A stretch of 64,000 bases of DNA from contig JAITGE010000047.1 in NCBI GenBank assembly GCA_031280825.1, positions 1-64,000 on the forward strand. The letters are read 5' to 3'. A model generated the notes under the pieces. It made no database searches. It was not told where the DNA came from and was given only the letters and a program-made list of their open reading frames with translations. This DNA is from Oscillospiraceae bacterium. Its GTDB lineage: Bacteria > Bacillota > Clostridia > Oscillospirales > Acutalibacteraceae. Position numbers and translations under genes: made by a program. Shown in pieces: positions 51,347 through 58,941 of this stretch. The stretch's first letter is position 1; each line of letters opens with the position of its first letter.

Positions 51347-53560
51347 TTACGGGCGTACCTTTAGCGTGATGCTTGCATCGCGGTCGGCTGTAACTAACGG
51401 CAGCGGATCCTGCGACCACACCTGCCCACTTTGCGTCAAAAAGCCGCCAATGGCATTCGGTTCTTCCTCCACGCGGGTAATGCTGCTTTCAGAAAAGCCG
51501 GCATTCACCAGCGCGCTTACGGCCGCCTCAAAGGTCATGCCCAATACGCTTGGCATATTGTGACTTGGTTCCGGCTCAGGCCGCACAACCGTCGGTTCGA
51601 CAACGTCGTGAACAAAAGGCGGCGTCCGCGTGAAATCAATCGTAGCCTCATAAATCGGGCTGTTATCCTGCGTAACCAACACCTTTTGCGCGCTGCCGGA
51701 GCCTTCCACAGTGAAACGATACACATCGCTGTCTTGCCGGACAACCACTTCGTTTTGCTTTACATTATCGATATAAATACGCAGCGTCGCTTCCGCCTCG
51801 CCATAATCCTGCACGTGAACGTTGATATCCAGCTTTTGCGTTGGCGTAACACCGCTGCTCACCTGCACCAGAATGTGTGAGGAAATATAGGCTTTTTCCC
51901 CCGGCTTCGGTGTCTGTTCGATGACCTCCCCCTTTGGGCGAGTGCTTGCCACTTCGGTCACATCCGCGTCGGTGATCTGGAAGTTCATTGCCGCCGCCGC
52001 TTTTTTGGCGACGTCCAGCATCAGCGAACGCACCTCAGGAACCTCCTGCTGCATTTCCGGAATATTTTTTGCCGCAACGTTCAACGTGACGGTCTTGCCC
52101 GTTTCCAGCTTGGTGTTCGCCTTTGGCACAGTGCTGATCACCCTGTTCTCAGGAATATCCTGCCGGATTTCCAACGAAACAATCGGCTCAAAGCCCGCGT
52201 CCCTGATCGTGCGCTTCGCTTCCTCAAGATCCTTCCCCGTTACATCCGGGACAACCTGGTTGGCGTTAGCGACAACGAGGGTGATTTGTACAACGCCTTT
52301 GTCGTTGCGCTTTTCCTTTGCGCCTTTTTGCGGCGCTTGCCGAATGACCGAGCCAGCTGGTGCGCTGTCGTTCATTTCAGTTTCAAAGACGAACTCATAA
52401 TCCTTGGCGTATGCATTGTTTTTTTCCAGCTCAACGCGGTACTTCCCCACAAAATTATCCACAATCACCGTGCCTTGCCTACTATTGCTCAAGAGCACCG
52501 CGGCGGCCGCAATCCCGCCAATCAGAACAATCACACCCAGGATGATGCCAATCATCATAGGAACCACGCGGCTACGCTCCTCCTCAATATCCTCATCCGG
52601 GAGCGCGGCGGGCACCCTTTGCCGGGCGGGCACGACGGATGCCGCGGTTTGCGCCGTCCGCTGGCGATCCAAAGGCGAAACATATTTGGTTGGCTCGCGA
52701 TCCACAAAATAATTGTATTCAAAGCGGATGAGCGGGTTGCGCTTGAATTCCTCTAAATCCAGCAGCATTTCGGCTGCGGATTGGTGCCGGTCGGCGGGGC
52801 TTTTCTGCATCGCGCGAATGGTAATTTGCTCCAACCCCAAGGGGATGGCATCGTTGATTTCACGCGGGCACCGAGGCTCGCTCTGGAGCTGCATGATCGC
52901 CACAGAAACCGTGGAATCGCTCTGAAAGGGCAGCTGCCCCGTAAGCATTTCATAAAGAACAACGCCCACGGAGTAGATGTCCGTTTTTTCGTCCGTAAAA
53001 TCGCCGCGCGCTTGTTCGGGGCTGATGTAGTGCACCGAACCGATCGCATTTTCGCTCATCGTCCGCGTTTCGCTGCGGCTAAAGCGGGCAATCCCGAAAT
53101 CTGTCACCTTAATATTGCCGCTGTGCAGCAGCATAATGTTCTGCGGCTTAATATCACGGTGCACAACACCACGATCATGCGCGTGCTGCAGCGCGCGCAA
53201 AATCTGCGTGAGGAAATGCACTGCTTCTTTCCACGGAATCACGCGGCGCTGCTCAATGTATTCCTTCAGTGTGATGCCTTCCACATATTCCATTACGATA
53301 TATTGCAGCCGGTCGCCATAGCTGACGTCATAGACCTTCACAATATTCGGATGCGAAAGCATGGCGATCGCCTTGCTTTCGTTCTTAAAACGCCGCCGGA
53401 ACTCCTCGTTGGCCAGAAACTCTTCCTTCAGAATCTTCACGGCCACGGGGCGGTCGTCAATATTATCATAAGCCCGGTATACAACGGCCATACCGCCGAC
53501 ACCCAAAACCTCCTGGATTTCATAACGTCCGTCCAGGATCTTGCCTACATAATAGTCCAT
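51347..53560 (-). CDS. prkC: PASTA-domain Ser/Thr protein kinase PrkC
   Basis: The protein has 737 residues. The N-terminal kinase has GVGGMAVVYRAYD (P-loop), VAVKIL (Lys), VHRDIKPQNIML (catalytic loop), VTDFGIARF (DFG) and ISPEQARGD. One membrane helix lies near residues 340-365 (VVPMMIGIILGVIVLIGGIAAA without length limit, so quoted in part). Outside are three PASTA repeats, then a 90-residue region without PASTA pattern, and a fourth PASTA at the C-terminus (NMPSVLGMTFEAAVSAL). It senses muropeptides and controls growth and dormancy. ATG 53560 was chosen for its GGGAG site. Confidence 0.94.
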   Translation of the reverse strand: MDYYVGKILDGRYEIQEVLGVGGMAVVYRAYDNIDDRPVAVKILKEEFLANEEFRRRFKNESKAIAMLSHPNIVKVYDVSYGDRLQYIVMEYVEGITLKEYIEQRRVIPWKEAVHFLTQILRALQHAHDRGVVHRDIKPQNIMLLHSGNIKVTDFGIARFSRSETRTMSENAIGSVHYISPEQARGDFTDEKTDIYSVGVVLYEMLTGQLPFQSDSTVSVAIMQLQSEPRCPREINDAIPLGLEQITIRAMQKSPADRHQSAAEMLLDLEEFKRNPLIRFEYNYFVDREPTKYVSPLDRQRTAQTAASVVPARQRVPAALPDEDIEEERSRVVPMMIGIILGVIVLIGGIAAAAVLLSNSRQGTVIVDNFVGKYRVELEKNNAYAKDYEFVFETEMNDSAPAGSVIRQAPQKGAKEKRNDKGVVQITLVVANANQVVPDVTGKDLEEAKRTIRDAGFEPIVSLEIRQDIPENRVISTVPKANTKLETGKTVTLNVAAKNIPEMQQEVPEVRSLMLDVAKKAAAAMNFQITDADVTEVASTRPKGEVIEQTPKPGEKAYISSHILVQVSSGVTPTQKLDINVHVQDYGEAEATLRIYIDNVKQNEVVVRQDSDVYRFTVEGSGSAQKVLVTQDNSPIYEATIDFTRTPPFVHDVVEPTVVRPEPEPSHNMPSVLGMTFEAAVSALVNAGFSESSITRVEEEPNAIGGFLTQSGQVWSQDPLPLVTADRDASITLKVRP

Positions 53561-53627
53561 TTGCTCCCGCCCTTTCAATCATTAAAGCGCACATAGGGAA
53601 CGCCGTTCATTCAATCAATATGCATCG

Positions 53628-54359
53628 TTATTCATTGGCAACCGCAACAACCGTTACATTATCCGGTCCGCCGTTTTCGTTCGCCAGCGCCACCAAAGCC
53701 TCCGCGCAAGCGGAAAAGCCTGCCTGCTGCATCACCCTTTGCACCTGGTCGGATTCCACGGCATTGGTCAAGCCGTCGGTGCAGATAAGCAAAATGTCGC
53801 CCGGCTGGAACTCTTCCTCACAATAATCAACCTCTAAGGTTTCGTTCACCCCCACAGCGCGGGTGATGAGATTTTTGCGCGGGTGCTGCTTTGCTTCATC
53901 CTCCGTGATCTGCCCGGAATCCACCATCGCCTGCACCACGGAATGATCCTTCGTTAACTGCAGCAGACGATTCTCGGAAAAAATATAGGCGCGGCTATCG
54001 CCCGCGTGCGCAATATAAACCGTGCGCCGCGCCGCCAAGGCGGCGACCACCGTCGTCCCCATCCCGCTGAGCGCTTCGTTGGCAACCGAAAGGTCATAGA
54101 GACGCATGTTGGCGTTTTCCACCGCGCTGAGCAGCAGATTGCGGATGGAGCGACTGCTCATCTGCTCCTGGCAGCCGGCGTTGATGCTTTCCGAAACCAG
54201 CTTCACCGCCGTTTGGCTGGCAATGTTGCCGCCCGACGCGCCGCCCATACCGTCGCAGATCACCGCCCAAACCATACCGTTGGGCAATTCGCCGACGCTG
54301 TAGCAATCCTCGTTCACCGGGCGGACCCGCCCGGCATCGGTTTTTGCTGCCACACGCAC
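53628..54359 (-). CDS. stp: PP2C-family protein phosphatase (Stp/PrpC)
   Basis: The protein has 243 residues from GTG 54359, which has GAGGAGGG seven bases upstream. A TTG at 54380 would add seven residues. It removes phosphate from PrkC and its substrates. PPM metal motifs: RPVNEDCYSV, ICDGMGGASGGNIA, AHAGDSRAYI, LLICTDGLTN and GGPDNVTVV, all intact. It sits just before prkC, the usual partner. Confidence 0.93.
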   Translation of the reverse strand: MRVAAKTDAGRVRPVNEDCYSVGELPNGMVWAVICDGMGGASGGNIASQTAVKLVSESINAGCQEQMSSRSIRNLLLSAVENANMRLYDLSVANEALSGMGTTVVAALAARRTVYIAHAGDSRAYIFSENRLLQLTKDHSVVQAMVDSGQITEDEAKQHPRKNLITRAVGVNETLEVDYCEEEFQPGDILLICTDGLTNAVESDQVQRVMQQAGFSACAEALVALANENGGPDNVTVVAVANE

Positions 54360-54372
54360 GGACCATCCCTCC

Positions 54373-55428
54373 TCACCCAAATTCGATGTGTTCCCCGCCT
54401 AACCGCGAATTGCGCAATTGTCCGCACGCCGCGTCAATCCCGCACCCCAAGCTGCGCCGCACAGTTGCGTGTACGCCGCCTTTGCCCAAAAGAAACGCGA
54501 ACCGCCGCACTGTCTCCGGTGTACTGCGGCAAAAACCGCGCTCCGGCACAGGGTTGCCGGGGATCAGGTTAACGTGGCAGAGCATTCCGCGCAACCGCTG
54601 CACCAGCTCCCGCGCGCAAGCCGCGCTATCATTTACATCCCGAAACAACGCATATTCAAACGACACACGGCGGGAACTTCCCTCCGCATACCGTTTGCAG
54701 ACCGCCAGCAGCTCCGCAATCGGCCACCGCCTGTTCACAGGCATCAGCCTTGAACGAATCACATCGTTCGGCGCGTGCAGTGAAACAGAAAGCGTCAGCC
54801 CCAAATTCTCGCCGCGCAGACGCTCGATTTGCGGCACAAGCCCGCAGGTGGAAAGCGAAAATCTCCGCTGCCCAATACACAGCCCCTCCGGGCAGGAAGC
54901 CAAGCGTAAAAAACGCAGCACGTTTTCATAATTATCCAAAGGTTCGCCCATGCCCATCAAAACAATATGTGAAAGCGGCTGCCCCATTTCGCGCCGCACA
55001 GCATGGCATTGCGCCAAGATCTCGCCCGCACTGAGATTGCGTCGCAATCCGTGCAAACCGGAAGCGCAAAACGCGCAGCCCATGCGGCAACCCGCTTGGC
55101 ACGAAACGCAGATCGTGTTGCCATAGCTGTAACGCATCCAAACGCTTTCCACCGTTTCGCCATCGCCCAAGCGAAAAAGAAATTTCACGGTTCCATCAGG
55201 CGAAACACGCTTGTCCGCCATTTCGCACGGCGCAAGCTGATAGTGCTCCCGCAGACATTCACGCAAGGCTCTCGGAAGCTCCGTCATTTCATCGAAGGAT
55301 CTTGCGCCCCGCGCCTGCAGCCAATGAAAAATCTGTTTTGCACGGTAACCCGGCTGCCCCAGCGCAACAACTGCGCCGGTCAACTCCTCGAGTGAAAAGC
55401 CAAGTAAATCGGGCATTCCCTGCTGCAC
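54373..55428 (-). CDS. rlmN: Dual-specificity RNA methyltransferase RlmN
   Basis: The protein has 351 residues. It is a radical SAM enzyme that methylates A2503 of 23S rRNA and A37 of some tRNAs. The cluster motif is CRMGCAFCAS (CX3CX2C). VLMGMGEPLDNYENV is the GEP motif. The two catalytic cysteines are expected in FALSTCG-like STCGLVP and near the C-terminus in RRSLGCGIDAACGQL. GTG 55428 with AAGGGG ten bases upstream is preferred over the ATG four codons later, whose site is too close. Confidence 0.94.
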   Translation of the reverse strand: MQQGMPDLLGFSLEELTGAVVALGQPGYRAKQIFHWLQARGARSFDEMTELPRALRECLREHYQLAPCEMADKRVSPDGTVKFLFRLGDGETVESVWMRYSYGNTICVSCQAGCRMGCAFCASGLHGLRRNLSAGEILAQCHAVRREMGQPLSHIVLMGMGEPLDNYENVLRFLRLASCPEGLCIGQRRFSLSTCGLVPQIERLRGENLGLTLSVSLHAPNDVIRSRLMPVNRRWPIAELLAVCKRYAEGSSRRVSFEYALFRDVNDSAACARELVQRLRGMLCHVNLIPGNPVPERGFCRSTPETVRRFAFLLGKGGVHATVRRSLGCGIDAACGQLRNSRLGGEHIEFG

Positions 55429-55435
55429 GGCGTAG

Positions 55436-56773
55436 CTACCCCTTCGTGAATTTCGCAATGAAAAAACCGTCTGTGCCGCTCACGTGCGGCATAAGTGTGC
55501 ACCACGGCTCCCCAACCTCGCGCCAGGCTGGTATATCCCGCAAGACCTCCCGTGCGGTCATTTCAGGCTTGCCCGCCAAAAACCGCCTGCACACTTGCTC
55601 GTTCTCCGCCGGGTTCAATGTGCACGTGGCGTACACCAGCGTGCCGCCATCCTTCAAGCAGTCATAGGCGCTACACAACATATTGTACTGCATTTCGGGC
55701 AATTTGTCAATCTCTGTTCGCGTTTTCTCTCGAATATCAGGTTTTTTTCGCAAAATCCCCAACCCGGAGCAGGGCACGTCACACAAAACCCGATCCGCTT
55801 TTTTGCGCATCCCCACTGTTCTGCCCGCCTGCAAGGCATCGCCCCGCATTGCCCGTATGGATTGCAGCCCCAGCCGCCGTGCACCCTCGCTTATCAGGTT
55901 CACGCGCGCCTCGTGCAGCTCCAGCGCAACGATCTCTCCGCTGTCGCCCATCATCTCCGCGATCGTGAAGCTTTTGCCGCCCGGCGCAGCGCAAAGATCA
56001 AACACAGTTTCCCCGGGCTGCGCGTCCAAAACCCGGCAGCAAAGCTGCGCCGCCAAATCCTGCACATGAAACCAACCCTGCGCAAAACGCGGCAAGCCCT
56101 GCACAGCGCCTCCGCCCGGCAAAAATACACATTCGGACGCTAGAGGGCTGATTTTATTCGCCAGCCCCGCCGCCGCCAGCTGCGACGAAAATTCGGCGAC
56201 CGTGCAACGCAGAGGATTCACCCGCAAAGCCAGCGGCGCACGCTCCAGCGAAAACGCTAGCAGCGCTTCCGCCGTATCCGGTCCGTAGCTTTCGCGCCAT
56301 AAATCGCAAAGCCATTCCGGGCTGCTGTAGCGCACGGAAAGCCAAAGCCGTTCATCCGCCACCCGTTCGGGATACTGCAAGCCCCGCGCGCTTGCCTTGC
56401 GCAGCACGGCATTCACCATCCCGGCGCTGTAATGCGCCTTACTCTTTTTGCACAGCTGCACGCTTTCATTGATCGCCGCGTGAGGTGGTACACGATCCAT
56501 AAAATACAACTGATATAATCCCAGCAGCAGGCTCGCCCGCGCTTCCGGCTGGAGCTTTTGAAGCGGCTGGCGCAGCAAATCCCGCAGCTGATATTCCAAT
56601 GTGCGGCGGCGTTCCACCACGCCATAAACCAACGCCGCGCAAAAAGCCTTGTCCTGCGATGCAAGCGCTTCCCGCTGCAGCGCGGCGTCCAGCGCAAGGT
56701 TGACATATCCCCCGCCCCGCGCCAAGCGCAGCAGTAGGCGGAACGCCGCCAAACGGGGATCGCCGCCCATCAA
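55436..56773 (-). CDS. rsmB: 16S rRNA m5C967 methyltransferase RsmB
   Basis: The protein has 445 residues. Residues 1-140 are a NusB-like RNA-binding domain (DPRLAAFRLLLRLARGGGYV). The SAM domain has VFDLCAAPGGKSFTIAEMM (motif I), DRVLCDVPCSGLGILRKKPD (motif IV with the TC/PC cysteine) and YATCTLNPAENEQV with the catalytic Cys. Its start overlaps the stop of the zinc peptidase gene (ATGA). Confidence 0.95.
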   Translation of the reverse strand: MMGGDPRLAAFRLLLRLARGGGYVNLALDAALQREALASQDKAFCAALVYGVVERRRTLEYQLRDLLRQPLQKLQPEARASLLLGLYQLYFMDRVPPHAAINESVQLCKKSKAHYSAGMVNAVLRKASARGLQYPERVADERLWLSVRYSSPEWLCDLWRESYGPDTAEALLAFSLERAPLALRVNPLRCTVAEFSSQLAAAGLANKISPLASECVFLPGGGAVQGLPRFAQGWFHVQDLAAQLCCRVLDAQPGETVFDLCAAPGGKSFTIAEMMGDSGEIVALELHEARVNLISEGARRLGLQSIRAMRGDALQAGRTVGMRKKADRVLCDVPCSGLGILRKKPDIREKTRTEIDKLPEMQYNMLCSAYDCLKDGGTLVYATCTLNPAENEQVCRRFLAGKPEMTAREVLRDIPAWREVGEPWCTLMPHVSGTDGFFIAKFTKG

Positions 56774-57480
56774 TCGCGCCGCCGGAAGCGCAGCAAAATA
56801 CGCAGCAGGTTTGCCAGCGAAACCACCAGCGCCGCGACATACGTCATCGCCGCCGCCCGCAAAACAGCTCTTGCGCCTTTGTATTCCGCATCTGAAAGCA
56901 GATCCTGCCGCTCAATTGCCGCCAAGGCGCGGCGGCTGGCGTTGAATTCCACCGGCAAAGTGATTAGCTGAAAAACGGTCACTAGGCTAAACAAAATCAA
57001 ACCAAGGGTTACCATCTCGAAAATACCGACAGCAAAGCCGACCAGCACCAAGGGGAAGCCAAGCGTGGAGCCGATATTGCATACCGGCAGGATTGCGTTG
57101 CGCACCCTAATAGGTGTATATCGCCTGGCGTGCTGCACGGCGTGACCCGCTTCATGCGCCGCAATCCCAACCGCAGCAACGCTCGTGGAGGCATATACAC
57201 CCTCTGAAAGACGGATCGTGTTGCTGCGCGGGTCAAAATGATCGCTCATCACACCGCGCACAGGCACAATGTGTACGCCCTCCACGCCATTGGCTCGCAG
57301 CACCTGCGCCGCCGCAGCCGCACCGCTGACGCCACGCGAATTCAGCACCCGCGTGTTCTTTCGGTAGGCTGATTTGACCATGATTTGCATCGCCAGCGAA
57401 AATACCATTGCGGGAATAATCAGCAAAAAGAAATACTGGTCGAAATAACTGTAGCCCCCATAGGGTAAAAATAATGGCAT
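56770..57480 (-). CDS. Membrane zinc metallopeptidase (YugP-like)
   Basis: The protein has 236 residues. The zinc motif HEAGH lies near residue 115 (VGIAAHEAGHAVQHA). Membrane segments: FFLLIIPAMVFSLAMQIMV at the N-terminus, two in the middle (LVLVGFAVGIFEMVTLGLIL region) and one near the end (YVAALVVSLANLLRILL). It matches the Zn_peptidase_2/YugP family, whose substrate is not known. It is often found in this rsmB-fmt neighbourhood in Clostridia. ATG has GGAGGA upstream. Confidence 0.88.
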   Translation of the reverse strand: MPLFLPYGGYSYFDQYFFLLIIPAMVFSLAMQIMVKSAYRKNTRVLNSRGVSGAAAAAQVLRANGVEGVHIVPVRGVMSDHFDPRSNTIRLSEGVYASTSVAAVGIAAHEAGHAVQHARRYTPIRVRNAILPVCNIGSTLGFPLVLVGFAVGIFEMVTLGLILFSLVTVFQLITLPVEFNASRRALAAIERQDLLSDAEYKGARAVLRAAAMTYVAALVVSLANLLRILLRFRRRD

Positions 57481-57491
57481 CGGTGTTCCTC

Positions 57492-58424
57492 CTATTTCAC
57501 TTGAAAACGCAGCGACCCGTTCGTTCGCAGCCCGCGCAAATACGCCTGCGGCGGCATCGCCCGCTTGCCCTCCGGCTGAATCTCCAGAAGCTCCAGCACG
57601 GAATCGCCGCAGCTAACAAATACGTGCCCGTCCCGTTGTTCAAGCATCCCCGGCGCACCTGCAAGCACTTCAGGAGCATGGCGCGTTTTGCGGATTTTAA
57701 TGCGCTTGCCGTCCAGCATCCCCTCCGCGCCCGGCCATGGGTATAAGCCACGCACAGTATCGTGCAGCTTGCGCGCACTTGCGTTCCAATCCAACCAAGA
57801 AAGAGCGCGGCTGAGCATCGGCGCATAGCTCACCGCCGCATCCGGCTGCTTTTGCGGCTGCAAGCGCCCTGTTTCAAGCAAGCGCAGGGTTTCGGCAAGC
57901 GTATCCGCTCCCAAAGCCGAAAGCTCGTCATGCAGCTGCGCCGCGTCCATATCCGGCGGGATGACGATTTTGCGCTGCAAAAGCATATCGCCCGTATCCA
58001 GCCCGGCGTCCATTTGCATCGCGGTCACGCCGGTTTCGGTTTCGCCGTTCAAAATGGCCCATTGCATAGGCGCCGCGCCCCGATACTTCGGCAAAAGCGA
58101 CGCGTGCACATTGATACACCCGCAGCGTGGCAGCGCCAAAAATTCCGGCGGCAGGATTTTGCCGTAAGCGACAACCACCATCAGCTCCGGAGCAAGCGCA
58201 CGCAGCTGCTCCAACGCTTCACCATCCCGCAGCGTAGGCGGCTGTAATACCTCCACACCGTGCGCAAGCGCGGCTTGCTTCACGGGCGGCGCAAGCATTT
58301 GCAGCCCGCGCCCCTTGGGCTTGTCCGGCTGGCAAACCGCCGCCGCAACGCGATGACCTTCGGCAATCAGCCGCTCAAAGCAAGGGACGGCAAACACCGG
58401 CGTTCCCATGAAAACTATCTGCAA
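57492..58424 (-). CDS. fmt: Methionyl-tRNA formyltransferase
   Basis: The protein has 310 residues. It formylates initiator Met-tRNA with 10-formyl-THF. Motifs: IVFMGTPVFAVPCFERL, VCQPDKPKGRG, CINVHASLLPKYRGAAPMQW (SLLPxYRG with the catalytic Asn-His upstream), and ETGVTAMQMDAGLDTGDML. The C-terminal OB domain (GAPGMLEQ and on) is present. The start is TTG with AAGGAGG seven bases upstream. It pairs with def. Confidence 0.96.
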   Translation of the reverse strand: MQIVFMGTPVFAVPCFERLIAEGHRVAAAVCQPDKPKGRGLQMLAPPVKQAALAHGVEVLQPPTLRDGEALEQLRALAPELMVVVAYGKILPPEFLALPRCGCINVHASLLPKYRGAAPMQWAILNGETETGVTAMQMDAGLDTGDMLLQRKIVIPPDMDAAQLHDELSALGADTLAETLRLLETGRLQPQKQPDAAVSYAPMLSRALSWLDWNASARKLHDTVRGLYPWPGAEGMLDGKRIKIRKTRHAPEVLAGAPGMLEQRDGHVFVSCGDSVLELLEIQPEGKRAMPPQAYLRGLRTNGSLRFQVK

Positions 58425-58474
58425 GCCCGCACCTCCTTAGCATGGTAAGAATTCCCGGGATTATACGGAAACCG

Positions 58475-58921
58475 TCATTTCTCCCGGATCACGTGGGTTT
58501 TGTATAAAATGCCGTTCATATGGTCAATCTCGTGGCAAAACGCCCGCGCTTTCAAGCCGTCCACCTTATAAAAACACCACGTGCCATCCCGATTCTGTGC
58601 GCGCACACGGACGCTCATGGGGCGGCGCGTGACGCCGCTCTCGCCGGGGAAGGAAAGGCAACCCTCTTCCTCCTCCTGCCACCCAACGGTATCGATGATT
58701 TCCGGGTTTATCAGCTCCACAATGCCATCCCCGGTATCCACAACGGCCGCGCGTTTTAACACGCCTACCTGCACCGCGGCCAAGCCGCAGCCCTCCGCCT
58801 TGTTCATCGTCGCAATCAGATCGTCCAGCAGCTGTGCCAGCCGCACGTCAAAGCGCTCAACCGCGCGGCTCTTTTTAAGCAAAACAGGGTCTCCGTTTTG
58901 AATGATTTTGCGTATCGCCAT
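58475..58921 (-). CDS. def: Peptide deformylase
   Basis: The protein has 148 residues. It removes the formyl group from nascent proteins. Metal and catalytic motifs: GCGLAAVQVG (motif I, GxGLAAxQ), EEGCLSFPG (motif II with the metal Cys) and HEIDHMNG (motif III, HExDH). Motif I has Val where Pro is usual; all invariant residues remain. ATG 58921 has GGAGG upstream. Confidence 0.95.
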   Translation of the reverse strand: MAIRKIIQNGDPVLLKKSRAVERFDVRLAQLLDDLIATMNKAEGCGLAAVQVGVLKRAAVVDTGDGIVELINPEIIDTVGWQEEEEGCLSFPGESGVTRRPMSVRVRAQNRDGTWCFYKVDGLKARAFCHEIDHMNGILYKTHVIREK

Positions 58922-58941
58922 AGCGTCCTCCGGCAGTAGAA

